Below, one piece after another: positions 10,977 through 22,141 of a stretch of DNA of 64,000 nucleotides. Where the stretch lies: assembly GCA_014904985.1 (NCBI GenBank), contig MU128955.1, positions 62,001 through 126,000 of the forward strand, in the 5' to 3' direction. Position numbers and translations under genes: made by a program. This stretch comes from Hydnum rufescens UP504. Lineage: Eukaryota; Basidiomycota; Agaricomycetes; Cantharellales; Hydnaceae. The notes below the pieces were generated by a model. That model ran no database searches, was not told where the DNA came from, and saw only the letters and a list, made by a program, of their open reading frames with translations. The number at the start of each line of letters is the position of its first letter. The stretch's first letter is position 1.

Positions 10977-12766
10977 CTGGCCATAAGATCATATGCTAAA
11001 AACCCATGAAGCTCATGTAGAAATTGATGCTAAGGCCAGGAGCTTCGTGGGATAGCATTATCCATGAGCTTCATGGGAGATAGCATCACACTACACATGA
11101 GCTTCATGCGATAGCATTACCCACAAGCTTCATGGGATAGCATAGCATTACACATGAAGACCCACAAGTGTTGCTAATGCTAAATATGGTAATAATGTGG
11201 TTAGGGTTAGGGTTGGAATTGTCTGGAGTCTACCCCCATGCCCAGTGAGGTTAGGGTTAGGGTTTAATAAATTACATAATATTCTATATTTGGCAATATT
11301 ACCTAATTAATTTCCACATTTGGCACCATTACATAATATTTGATTACCTAATCACTTTCCATATTTGAACATATTACATAATATTTGATTACCCAATTAA
11401 TTTCTATATATGAAAATATTACATAACATTTTTATTACCTAATCAATTTCCAAATATGGAAATATTACATAATTACATTCCATATTTGGAAAGCCTTACC
11501 TAAGCTACCATATATAGCTATATTACCTAATCTAATTACATAACCAAAAAAGCAGAAATGGGGGGGGCCCCAGGGGGATTTGTTGAAAGCCTTGAGCCTT
11601 ACAGCTGTTAAATTATTGATAGGCAGTTTGCAAAACACATAGCATTTGGGTAGCTCTGACCAAATGTATGGTTCCACATGTCACAAGACCTTCCAGGGCC
11701 TGTCGTCTTTGTCGTCCTGAGCCTATGGCTGGCCTTGATGCATGCCCTTTTGTCAGTGACTGCACAGTAAATGATGGTTGGTTTTCTCGCTAACCTGTCC
11801 GGCCATCATCGTCTCCTGCTGGCCATTATGACACAATCGGAACTTTCCACAATGGACCAGGACACCCAAGCCACCAGCAAATCTTCCCACAGGCTCCACC
11901 ATGTAAAAAATTGAAAACTGCCTATCAATAATTTAACAGCTGTATATGTTCCTCAGAATGTCTGTGTGTAGGGTTGACCCAGTTGTGGGATGTTTGAGTG
12001 TCATTTGGATTTAAATGACACTCAAACATCCCACAACTGGGTCAACCCTACACACAGACATTCTGAGGAACATATAAGGCTCAAGGCTTTCAACAAATCC
12101 CCCTGGGCCCCCCCCCCCATTTCTGTGTTTTTGCTTATGTAATTAGATTAGGTAATATAGCTATATATGGTAGCTTAGGTAAGGTTTTCCAAATATGGAA
12201 TGTAATTATGTAATATTTCCATATTTGGAAATTGATTAGGTAATAAAAATGTTATGTAATATTTCCATATATAGAAATTAATTGGGTAATCAAATATTAT
12301 GTAATATGTCCAAATATGGAAAGTGATTAGGTAATCAAATATTATGTAATGGTGCCAAATGGAAAGTGATTAGGTAATCAAATATTATGTAATGGTGCCA
12401 AATGTGGAAATTAATTAGGTGATCAAATATTAGGTAATATTGCCAAATATAGAATATTATGTAATTTATCAAACCCTAACCCTAACCCTGGCATGGGGGT
12501 AGATGTTCCCAACCACACTCCAGAGAATCCCTAACCACCAACCCTAACCACCAACTCCAACCCCCAACCCCAACCACCAACCCTAACCGCCAACCATCCC
12601 CAACCACCAACATTATTAGTATATTTGGCATAGCATCACTTGTGGGTCTTCATGTGTAATGCTATGGTAATGCCATTGCACGAAGCTCATGGGTAATGCT
12701 ATCTCACAAAGCTCCTGGCTTTAGCATCAATTTCTACATGAGCTTTGTGGAGAAATCTTATGGCCA
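10977..12766. mobile_element. Palindromic insertion with telomere-like repeats
   Basis: The tips are CTGGCCATAAGAT at 10,977 and ATCTTATGGCCAG ending at 12,766. The arms pair all the way to a centre near 12,008 (AGTGTCATTTGGAT / TTAAATGACACT). From outside in, each arm has GCTTCATGGGATAGCAT repeats, a telomere-like block (TTAGGG runs at about 11,212-11,280; CCCTAA runs at about 12,475-12,600), then tandem AT-rich units around CCATATTTGGAAAT. A 341-bp MITE sits in the left arm only. No coding frame. The element occupies the place of about 2 kb of gag-pol, so insertion was joined with a deletion, or happened at a rearrangement point. Confidence 0.8.
11602..11942. mobile_element. 341-bp MITE with 28-bp TIRs and TA target duplication
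   Basis: The ends are CAGCTGTTAAATTATTGATA at left and its reverse complement at right, the pairing running to about 28 bp. TA flanks both sides (11,600-11,601 and 11,943-11,944). The opposite arm of the surrounding palindrome (about 12,070) holds the empty site AGGAACATATAAGGCTC, so insertion and its boundaries are proven by the sequence itself. TA duplication and a CAG tip fit the Tc1/mariner/pogo superfamily. It is non-autonomous; the pogo-like transposase at 24.8-27.1 kb is a possible relative of its source but no TIRs link them. Confidence 0.9.
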
Positions 12767-15367
12767 GTGTTGGTGGCTCACATCATTTCGTACATGGTAT
12801 GGTGCATATGAGTGGCTTGTAATGCCAATGGGAGCAGCCAACTCCCCAGCACAGTTCCAGTATTTCATGAACAACTCGTTCCAGGATATGGTGGATCTGT
12901 TCATCATCATATATCTTGATGACATCCTCATTTTCTCCAATTCACGACAAGAACACTGTGAACATGTTCACTGTGTACTACAACAACTCCACGAAAGAAA
13001 CCTCTGTGCCAAGATCTTGAAGTGCACCTTCCACACAGACACTATTGAGTACCTTGGCTTCATCATCACCCCCTTGGGTGTCCAGATGGACCCTACGAAA
13101 TTTGACACGATCCTAAGTTGGCCCATGCCCACCTCGGTAAAAGAAATCTAGTCATTCCTAGGCTTCGCGAACTTCTACCGCCGCTTCATCACAACCTACT
13201 CAGACCTTGCGCACCCCTTAATCCATCTTATGAAAAAAGATGAAACCTTCGCATGGAACAATGAGACCCAATGAGCTTTCAAAAGCATCAAAAACGCCTT
13301 CGTATCAGCACCCATCCTCCACCACTTCGACCCTGAATTATGCATCATCGTGGAAACTGATGCGTCTGACTATGCCATCACCACAATCTTGTCACAAATT
13401 GACGAGAACAACAAAGTTTGACCCATCACATTCCGCTCGCGATCAATGCAAAGCATGGAACTGAACTACAACATCCATGACAAAGAACTCCTTGCGATCT
13501 TCAACGCCTTTTGTGCCTGGCGGGTGTACCTCGAGGGTGCCACTCACATGGTTTCCATCATCACGGACCACAAAAATTTGGAGTACTTCACCTCCATGAA
13601 ACTCCTCACTTGTCAACAGGCTCGATGGTCGGAATACCTCTCCTCCTTTGACTACATCATCATATATCGACCAGGATGACTCGGAGGAAAACCAGATGCC
13701 CTCACAAGGTGCCCTGACATTTATCCACCCAAATGAAATGAGGCCTATGCAACTGCGAACCCGCAAAACCTCCAAATGATCATTCGCAATGCCAAGCCTC
13801 TTGACTCGGACACAGCTCTTAGTGCATACTTAAGAGCGACCCTCAATGACCACCCTCTTGACTCCGAAATGACTATCACACTAATTTGTGAAGGCACTCA
13901 CAATGACACCATCGCAATGCAAGTGCATGAATGCATCGAGACCACCAAAGGTGACTTGACAGCCCCCCCACCTTCTTCTCACTCTCAGAGGACGCAACAT
14001 TACTACTACACAAAGGACACGTCTACATCCCTGACTATTGTGACCTCCGCCTTGACATCCTTCATGCTTCGCATGACCACCTCCTTGTGGGCCACCCAGG
14101 CATTCACAAAACCATCTGTCTTATTATGCGAAAATACTACTGGCCAGGACTAACGAAAATGGTCAAGGCATATGTATGATCTTGTGTCGTATGCGCTCGT
14201 GCGAAGTCCTCGCACCATGCCGCATATGGCCCCCTCAAATTCCTCTCCAGTGCCGATCAACCCTGGAACTCAATTGCGATGGACTTCATCACCGGACTCC
14301 CACCCTCCTCCCCATTTGACTCCATCCTCGTTATCATCGACCGATTCACGAAGATGGGTCTCTTCATCCCCACAGTCATGACACTCCAGGCAGAAGGACT
14401 CGCCAACCTAGTCATCAATTGGGTCATATCCAAACATGGTACACCCACTGATATTGTCTCAGATCACGGCTCACTGTTTATTTCCAACTTCTGGAAATCG
14501 CTCGCGAAGAGACTTGGCATCAAACTCAACCTCTCGACCATGTACCACCCTGAGACTGATGGCCAAACCGAGCGCCTGAACCAAATCCTTGAGCAGTACT
14601 TGTGAATTTACGTCGACTACCTGCAAGACGACTGGGCACTACTTCTCCCCCTCACAGAGTTCGCATACAACAACACCAAGCACTCCACGACGAACGTGAC
14701 ACCCTTCTTCGTGAATAAAGGCTTTCACCCCAACCTTGAGATCAATATTGAAGCAGTGCCTTCGACCGAGGCCAACCAAGCTGTGCTCAACCTTCACAAC
14801 ATACACAATTACATTCGTGACCAACTCGCGATCACATGACAACAAAATGAACAGCAAGTAGCTGGATTGTGACCCCCTTTCCCCACTCTCAACATCGGTG
14901 ATCAAGTGTGGCTCAACACGCGCAATATCAAAACAAAGTGACCATCAAAGAAACTTGACCACAAGAAACTCGGTCCCTTCCCAGTCACTGAGAAAGTTTC
15001 AACACATGCATATCGCCTCAGTCTCCCTTGCACCATGAATCAAATCCACAACGTCTTCCATGTGCGACTACTCAAGCCTGTTCACCCTGACCCCTTCCCC
15101 AATTGCACCCAACCACCTCCCCCACCTGTTGAAATCGATGGCGAACTCGAATATGAAATCGCAGAAATCGTCAACAGCAAGATCGATCGTCGCCGTCACG
15201 GTAACAGCTTAATCTATTGCATACGATGGTCCGGCTACGAGCACACCAATGACGAGTTTAGCTGGCTCCCAGCAGCAGAACTCACCAATGCTCATGAAGC
15301 AGTAATGGACTTTCATTGCGCACACCCTGAAAAACCAGGACAAGAAGTACTTGACCTGGCAGTATAA
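12767..15367 (+). pseudogene. Gypsy 1 pol: RT (C-terminal half), RNase H, integrase, chromodomain
   Basis: RT starts inside the fingers/palm with FRTWYGAYEWLVMPMG and has YLDD at about 12,912. RNase H follows with [10 protein letters not shown] and KELLAIFNAF, ending RPG-LGGKPDALTR near 13,700. Integrase has an HHCC zinc domain (HLLVGHPGIHKT, SCVVCARAK), then MDFITGLP, SDHGSLF and DGQTERLNQ for the DDE core at about 14,280-14,580. The C-terminal chromodomain at about 15,150-15,340 reads YCIRWSGYEHTNDEFSWLP and would steer insertion to heterochromatin. Stops at 13,272, 13,419, 13,677, 14,177, 14,603, 14,837, 14,870 and 14,939 are all TGA, mostly where Arg is conserved; one TAG is at 13,148. 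Family firm, function lost. Confidence 0.9.
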
Positions 15368-15594
15368 ATTGCAACAATCGCGACACTGCACTTTCGCAAC
15401 CATACCTCTCTTCCTCTCCCCACATTTCTCTACCCTTCTTCCTTGCTCCACATTTCTTTCTCTCTCACTGTCACTCTCCTCACATGTCTCTCTCACCTTC
15501 AGCATTTTTCTTCTTTTCCCTTTTCTTCCTTCTTAACCTCCGAATTTCAGTTTACTCTCAGACATCAGAAAATAAAAATGAAAATTTTATTGGT

Positions 15595-16708
15595 CTACTT
15601 GTTGTCCCTCAAATCGCACTGCTCCCTCGCGATCTCCTGCCCCGCCTCAGCATAAGCCACGACATCCCCCCATCGCTGTTGCACACCGTGTGCAACACTC
15701 ACCCGCGACTTTGCCACAGCCAAACCCTGCTCCAACTCCTGCACCCTCACCTCCTCCAGCTCCACTGCTGCGGATGCCTCCGCAGCTGCCCACCATGCGA
15801 GAACTGCGCATTGCACCAACTCAGGCATCAGGTCATCAGCCCACGTCTCCTCCATACACTTCAGGAGCACCTTGACCCACTGGATCAAGTCGCCCGCAGA
15901 CAACCCAGGCACAACCCCAGGCACCCCCCCAGGCACCTCCTCCTCAGCCTTGCCCCATCCGCACGAGAGGGCGAACCCTTTGACTCAGGTGATGCAATGC
16001 GTCATCACCTGGAGGACTGCGATGGCTCCTCATTGCCCTCAGTGCCCCACTTCAAGTGCCGATGGTTCACCGGCACAAGGGAACACTTCTTGTTCCACTT
16101 GGCACATGCTTGACAGTGGAACCAAGGACCAGACATGCACAGAGGCTCCTCCCCCTTCTTGCCACCTGTCACCCACCGAGTGTGCACAGATGCGCACCAA
16201 TCGCACTAAAAAACCCACATCAGCAACATCGCGACTTCAAATTTTTTTTACTCACCATTGACGACCCCTCATCCTCGCTCAAAACCAAAGGCATGTCTTT
16301 TGAGGCACCCTTGGCACCTCTGCCATGGCTGCACACCAAGCAGCGGCCTCAGCATCACGCCGTGCCTCAGCGTCAAGATGACACACCTCCTCTAACGCGT
16401 GCACCACTGCCTCCTCCTGGGCACGTCGAATGCCCACATTGTTCTTGATCTGCTCAACGCGCAGACACCAACGCGCAAGCTCCAACCCCATCTCAGGCAT
16501 GAGGGGCGAAACCTCAGGCAGCTGACCTTGCAGTTGCACCTGCCACTTTACCACAAATCAACATGACTTACAGAAAACCGGAAAAGTTCTCATCACTTAC
16601 CTCCCACTTCACCAACTTGACCTTCGCAGTCGCAACTGCCTCCTCAGTCTGGAGAATCTCCATCGCCGCCTTTGTCTTGATCAAAGAAAGAATGGCTTTG
16701 TTGGCCAT
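15595..16708 (-). pseudogene. Antisense intron-bearing Zn-cluster protein gene inside Gypsy 1
   Basis: The gene runs against pol, between the chromodomain and the 3' LTR. Exon 1 (16,708-16,601) starts MANKAILSLIKTKAAMEILQ and ends at GAG|GTAAGT; intron 16,600-16,540 ends GGCAG in phase 0. Exon 2 codes an Ala/Glu-rich helix (EEAVVHALEEVCHLDAEARR). A frame change near 16,310 leads to an acidic MPLVLSEDEGSSM, then a second intron (GTGAGT to TTTTTTAG, about 16,259-16,210). The next exon has CDWC, then FHCQACAKWNKKCSLVP, a C-x2-C-x5-C cluster. The 3' end (about 15,936-15,595) is another Ala/Glu helix with DLIQWVKVLLKCMEETWADD. The layout resembles cysteine-cluster coiled-coil proteins common in agaricomycete genomes. 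DNA or RNA binding is an inference from the cysteines. Decay is slight, so it was functional recently. Confidence 0.6.
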
Positions 16709-16843
16709 GTCAATGATGATGGTACGGAATCAGAAGTGAGTGCGACAAACCTGTCCTTTATAGTAACCACCACGGCAACCGCCAAAACTGCCAAAACACC
16801 CACCTCATAAAACTCGAGTATGTGCTTCGAGGGCTTCGCGCTC

Positions 16844-16853
16844 AAAGGGGGGG
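16844..16853 (+). promoter_or_regulatory. Polypurine tract of Gypsy 1
   Basis: AAAGGGGGGG lies three bases upstream of the 3' LTR start at 16,857, the expected place for plus-strand priming. Confidence 0.8.
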
Positions 16854-16856
16854 TAC

Positions 16857-17311
16857 TGTTACGAGTCGTACTCGTAACCTCGCTTACATACGAATAACCA
16901 AGCCAATCATGCCATCACATGACCTTCCCCCTTGCCGCCATTGTGCCTTCCTCTTTCAGCATTTCCTATTATATACATCCTTCCTTTATTCAACACCCCT
17001 TTATTCATAAACCCTTTTGATCTCTAATAGTATAAGTAGTTACTTGATGTACACTTGCTCCTTAGAAGATCAAGAATATATTGTCAACCAATTGAATTCC
17101 CCTCTCACGATCTCAGTTATCACTCATGACTCTCATCTTAAAACCTTTGCTTATTAAGTCTCAAGAAGCTGGTCTTCCTCGTACGTACTCGTCTCTCGTG
17201 ACTTACGTAATCCCCACTTCGTGACTCCCTTGTCAATTGCCTTAAGGGCATTTCCTTGTATTCGACTCAATTATGTCATCGTATCTTTTGCCTCGAGTAC
17301 AACCCTTAACA
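16857..17311 (+). repeat. 3' LTR of Gypsy 1 (455 bp)
   Basis: It runs from TGTTACGAGT to ACCCTTAACA and matches the two parts of the 5' LTR. It keeps more CG dinucleotides than the 5' copy at its start (TGTTACGAGTCGTACTCG) but has lost others (CAACCAATTG against CAACCGATTG). It abuts the truncated pol of Gypsy 2. Confidence 0.92.
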
Positions 17312-19253
17312 CCATCCTCCTCAGATCCATCTAGATCCTTTATTGCCTTGGCCACTGACTCATCTAAATCCTTTGAGTCACGGATCCTCTGCTGGAAATC
17401 AGCCCCAAGACCCGGTATGGGCAAGCTTTCTGTTGCCTTAATCTGGAAGAGCTTGGGTGGGAGAAGGGTCTGATTTTGGTTATCTTTCTCCCCATGATGA
17501 TGATCAGCTCGGTGAGATAAGGCATCAGGTTTAGTGGAACTCTTTCCAGGGTGGTGGGTGATGTGGAAATCAAAACGGGATAAGAACAAGGACCAGCGTG
17601 CCTGTCACTGATTGAGAGATTGGGCCATCATGAAATAGACAAGATTGCAGTGATCAGTCAAGATTTCTACTGGATGTGCCACTCCCTTGAGGAGGTGTCA
17701 AAATTCTTGTAAGCCATGGATGATTGCCAATAGCTCTTTGTCATGAATTTCATAATTGCACTCCACATCATTGAGACTTTTGGAAATAAATCCCACTGGG
17801 TGCCACTTGTCATCATCCCTTAGCTGGGAGAGGACAGCCCCTGTAGCGAAATCAGAACTATCTGCTTCCAGATGGTAGGGCCGATCAGCATCAGGATGCA
17901 CAAGAATGGGTGTTGAGGTGATGGCTGTCTTTAGTTGATCAAAGGCCTTCTGCTGATCCTTGGCCCACTTCCATGGTGCATCTTTCTGAGTGAGTTGGTG
18001 AAGGGGATGGGCAATATGTGAGAAATTTTCAATGAAGCATCAGTAAAAGTTGACAAAGCCAAGGAATGATTGAACCTCTTTGACTGTTGTAGGAGATGGC
18101 CATTCCCGAACTCCAGCAACCTTAACTGGATCCATTCCAACTTGTCCTGGGGATAGGATAAGTCCAAGATACTCCATGGTTGCAGCTCCAAAGGTGCACT
18201 TTTCAGCCTTGAGGAACAGATTATTTTCTCACAGGATTGGAGGACCTTCTGGACTACCTTGTAGTGTTGTGCAAGTGTTTCTGTAAACACCAAAATATCA
18301 TCCATGTACACGGCTACCACTCCTTCTGCAACAAGATCTTTGAAGAGGTGATTCATCATGGTTTGAAAGGTGGCAGGGCTATTAGTCAGCCCAAAGAACA
18401 TGACAAGTGGTTCGAAGAGTCCTCAGTTGGTGCAGAATGCTGCCTTCCATTCGTCTCCTTCATGCATCTAAATATTGTTGTAGCCCCATCGCACATCCAA
18501 CTTGGTGAAGAACTTGGCCTGAAGTGACTTGATTTAAGATGTCTGTCACCAGGGGGAGAGGATAAGCATTTTTCACTGTAGCAGCATTGAGCTTCCGATA
18601 ATCCTGGACAAATGTAGGCCTCCATCCTTCTTCTTAACAAAGAAGACAGGGGCAGCTATGGGTGACTTGGATGGGCAGATTCGTCCAGTCTCTAGGTGCT
18701 CCTTCAAGAAGGCATCCATCTCTTGCTGCTCATTAGGGGATAATGGGTATAATTTCACCCCAGTATGTGCAATGTCCTCTTTTAGCTCAATAGCATGGTC
18801 CCAGGGATGACATGTGGGGAAGGCAATCGAAGGATTCCTTAGCAAAGACATCATGGAAGTCATGTGGTACTGTTTGGGCACCATTTCTTCAAAGGGGCAC
18901 TTCCTAAAGGTCTTCTTATGCTGCTCAATGGCGAGGCAGGTGGATATAGATTCAGTTGCAGAGATATGCTCTTCAGGGTGAAGGAAGACTACAAAGATAT
19001 GATCTTCCCCATGCACATCTTCCCGGTTATCACCAGGCAAGCTCTTGCCCGTTTTCTTTGATAGAATACCTGGACTAGGCTTTTCTATTAAAGAGGAAGG
19101 CAAGGGCATGGTCTGGTAAAGTGAAGACAATGGGGACGAGTGGTGGTGTGGCAAATTTCTATCACCCTTGTGATCCCCCTTGGGCCTCAACTGTTGGGGT
19201 ATGCCCTGGAGATGCCCATCTCTCACGTTTGCCCAGAGGGACTGACTGGGCAA
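17312..19253 (-). pseudogene. Gypsy 2 pol: RT and RNase H, truncated before integrase
   Basis: Upstream Pro-rich linker leads into RT at about 18,800 with VKLYPLSPNEQQEMDAFLKE and PIAAPVFFVKKKDGG. Palm motifs follow in shifted frames: TKLDVRWGYNN, MFFGLTNSPATFQTMMNHLF and VYMDDILVF (about 18,300). RNase H reads LEADSSDFATGAVLSQ and NYEIHDKELLAIIHG near 17,800, then HHPGKSSTKPDALSHRAD. Several frameshifts and stops, including a TGA before GLFEP where Arg is usual, break the frame. It ends at the junction with the Gypsy 1 LTR. Confidence 0.88.
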
Positions 19254-19332
19254 AGGTAGGATAGGGTCTCCTTGGTGACTGCGTGATGGAAGAGGATCAG
19301 AGGGGAGATACAGATGTAGAGAGGTTGAGGCT

Positions 19333-19860
19333 TCATCCAGAGTGTTCCTTTGCTAAGACAATGTGGACATGTCGCAACCCACATCCATCAGGACACAGTG
19401 TCATTGCTACCTTACCTGTTGACCAGTTGATCTCAGGGTTATGATGAACAAGCCAGGTGTGCCCTACAATGAGGGGAACCTGTCCCAGGCTGGTCACAGC
19501 AAATGTACTTTTCTCTGAATGGTCACCAAAATGCATCAGGAGGTCAACTTCTTCTCGAACTGAGCCAGTGTCGTTAAGGGTGCCATCAATGTTGTAAAGC
19601 AGAATCAGCCACGGAAGTTGCCAAGTAGTAAGATTTTTGGCCTTGACAAACTCCTGATTGATGAACATCCCTGTTGCTCCCGAATCAAGCAGGGCATCAA
19701 CTGCCATAGGCTGGCCACTGTCTAGGGTCTGTAGGTGGACCTTTAGTTCAGTAGCTCGGCAAAGGTGTGTGGAATAGATATAGAGTGGTGGGCTTGTGGA
19801 TAATGACACATCTTCTCTTTCATGTAGGCCATCAATGTCAATGTGATCAAACATATCCAT
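19333..19860 (-). pseudogene. Gypsy 2 aspartic protease region
   Basis: A 175-residue open stretch with the retropepsin active site ALLDSGATGMFINQEF at about residues 55-70 and the later PLIVGHTWLVHHNPEINW, which matches the second flap/hydrophobic motif of Ty3-type proteases. It would have cut the Gag-Pol polyprotein. Frame and position between zinc knuckle and RT are as expected for the family. The open stretch itself is intact, but the element is dead. Confidence 0.85.
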
Positions 19861-20045
19861 TGTGGGTCCTACTGTACAAGTTGAAAGAAGAGAGAATCAG
19901 TTTGTTGAACAGGGCATGTCCTTCATTGTCAATGTCTTCAAAAATCCTTTGCCACACCCTCATTTCCATCCTCAGTAGATTTGGGTGCCAGGGTAGCACG
20001 AACTTTCTCTACCACTTCCTCCATCTGCTCAGATGACAGAGCACC

Positions 20046-20566
20046 TCAGACTGAATGAGAGCATGGGGGCTCAGGGCAGTCTCTGGCAATGTGGCCAGGT
20101 TTGTTACAATTCCAGCACAGGCCAGTGACTTGCCAAGGATTATTCTGACAATGATTGGAGTCTACATCCATAGGTTCATAAGTGGAGGAGGAGGGTACAG
20201 CAGCAGCAGGATGGAAGGAGGTTGGAAGAGTTTGAGGAGTAGTGGTGGGAGGATGGAAAGGTTGAATTGTTCCTGGATGATTGTCCTGGCAAGGGTTGGT
20301 GGGAGAGAAGGAGTGCTGTTCATTAAAGTGGCACCACAACTTATCAATGCAAGTGGCTTTGTCCTTCCATTCTTGAAGGGACATAGGGAGGGTGTCAAGG
20401 TGTATCTTCTTGACCAAGCTATGGAGCAATCCATGCTCATACACATCCATCAAGGCTCCATCATTAAAGCCTGTCTTCCCAGATATGGCTTCAAAGGCCA
20501 TTGTATACTCCTCAGCTGTCATCCCTTGAGTCATCTTCAAGGTATGAAGTTGCTGACAGTGTTGGA
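20046..20566 (-). pseudogene. Gypsy 2 gag, C-terminal part with zinc knuckle
   Basis: It starts inside the capsid at the insertion boundary (QQLHTLKMTQGMTAEEYTMAF), passes the capsid C-terminal helices (LMDVYEHGLL) and a Pro-rich linker, and ends in a CCHC knuckle CWNCNKPGHIARDCPE. It joins in frame with the N-terminal part at 22,142 once the 1.6-kb insertion and one 6-bp duplication are discounted. Confidence 0.85.
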
Positions 20567-22141
20567 GGGATAAATCCCTACATCATAGAATCCTCATCCT
20601 CGGCTCATTTTCCCTATGAACAAATCAATTATACATCACAGCACTCATTTAATTTTATCACCATTCATTTATTCAAGAAGTCAATTGGATTCCCACCCCT
20701 TTCCAACCCATAATATCACCTCATTCCTTTACCATGTCCACCAGTCAATTTATTGACTATCCTTCGGACTTCAACAGTCCTCATCAAAAAGGGGCAGTTT
20801 ATGCCCTACTTCAAGTCCTTTTTCTTTGGACAAGGCAATTCAACTTGCCATTCTTCCTCAAGACTGTATGGCTTGACTGTCTTTCCAAGCCATCCTACTG
20901 CCTTAAGGGATGAAAGGATATGATTATGAACAATTATAATCGGACTGGACTAGTTCTGAATATAATGGAATACAAGGAACATAACGAATAAAAAAAAAAA
21001 TGAAAAACAGAATAAGGAGAGATGAAACTAATCAAAAAAGAGGAATAAAAATATAAAATAAAGAAAATAATATATCTATAAGATATATAATAAGAAATGA
21101 AATAGATATAATAAAAAAAGAGAAAGGAAAAAAAAAGATCGAATCGATAAAAATATAGAAAGTACAAAAAAAAAAAGAAAAAAAGGAATTAAGAAGGATA
21201 TAGATAAATAAATATATGAAATAAAATAGAAGAATAAAATAATAAATTATATAGATAAATAAAATCAAGAAAAGAAAATAATATAATAAAGAGAAAATAA
21301 GAATATAAAATAGAAGAAGATAAGAAAAGAAGAAAATAGATATATAATAGAGATAGAACGGTAAAAGGGCAAAACGAACGATAGACTCAGATAAAATAAT
21401 TAAATAACAAAGACCAAATATAAATAATAGAATAAAAATATAGAATAAAAAAAAAATAGAAATACTGGAATTAGGCATATATAATATAAGAATAGAAAAG
21501 AAAAAGAGGACGAAAAAAAAAATAAATATAAATAAATATAAATAAATTAAAGAGATAAATAAATGAATATATTAAGGGAGAGAAAATGAATTATATAGAA
21601 AAAGTAGTTTTTAATAAAGATATCTAATAAATATAATAAATATAGATATAATGAAATAATCATAAAAAAGAATAAAATATAAATGCAGATTAAATAAGAG
21701 CTATAAAAAATATCAATAATAAATTCCTTGCTTCCCTTATCAAGCTTTTCTAATAGAGATAAATATAAAGTAGGTCCTGATGTTATAAGGGGAGAGGGCA
21801 AGATAAATAAAATATAAATATAGAGAATAATTTAATTAATAAAAAGATAGGATATGAAGTATAATAGCATAGAATGATATGGAAGGAGAAAATAAATAAT
21901 TCAATATGAATAGATAGTAGAAAGCATAAGAAAATAAGAAATAAGATAAAAGAAAGAGAATAAATAAAGAGGAAATGTGGATATAGAATTCATATTTGTG
22001 ACACTGATCTATTCCTTTGAGCAATCACTGTTCATTGGGATTTTCTATTAACCAGAAAGACCTTCATTTCCCTGGACCTGAATATTCGAATTGTCCCTGT
22101 GGCTCCCTTCATTTGTCCTCTCCTCAACAACGTGGACAGTA
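20567..22141. mobile_element. 1,575-bp AT-rich insertion in Gypsy 2 gag
   Basis: GTTGGA at 20,561-20,566 and again at 22,142-22,147 flanks it, a 6-bp duplication, and the gag frame is continuous across it. About 20,930-22,015 is extremely A/T-rich and purine-rich on +, with AATAAATATAAATA-like runs. The right end (about 22,010-22,115) matches the inverted repeat at 180-430 and 1023-1270 in a diverged form. The ends show no clear TIR. Long Phe/Tyr/Ile-rich frames here are composition artefacts. Confidence 0.7.

Larger units (their letters stand above)
8606..17311 (+). mobile_element. Ty3/Gypsy LTR retrotransposon with chromodomain integrase (Gypsy 1), non-functional
   Basis: It is bounded by LTRs starting TGTTA and ending CTTAACA (8606-9924 and 16,857-17,311). 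Order on + is LTR, gag, a 1.8-kb palindromic insertion, second half of RT, RNase H, integrase, chromodomain, antisense gene, polypurine tract, LTR. There is no TGG primer site just after the 5' LTR, so self-priming as in Tf1-type elements is possible but not shown. The flanking five bases differ (CACTG at left, CCATC at right), so there is no target duplication and one end has been rearranged. The LTRs differ mainly where one has CG and the other TG or CA. At least ten TGA stops replace expected Arg codons. Confidence 0.9.

Noticed and set aside
10900..12600. TTAGGG/CCCTAA blocks as a chromosome end
   Set aside because: The blocks are short, interrupted, symmetric inside a palindrome and embedded in a retrotransposon, so they are interstitial.
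15351..16448. Plus-strand Pro/His-rich frames between chromodomain and 3' LTR
   Set aside because: The minus strand has splice sites, cysteine motifs and helices; the plus-strand frames are its shadows.
8606..17311. Gypsy 1 as a simple nested insertion in Gypsy 2
   Set aside because: Flanking five bases differ and the missing Gypsy 2 integrase is not on the other side.
20934..22024. Several long Phe/Tyr/Ile/Leu-rich frames that look like membrane proteins
   Set aside because: They lie in nearly pure A/T purine-asymmetric DNA; any frame through it gives such residues, and no start context, motif or conservation supports them.
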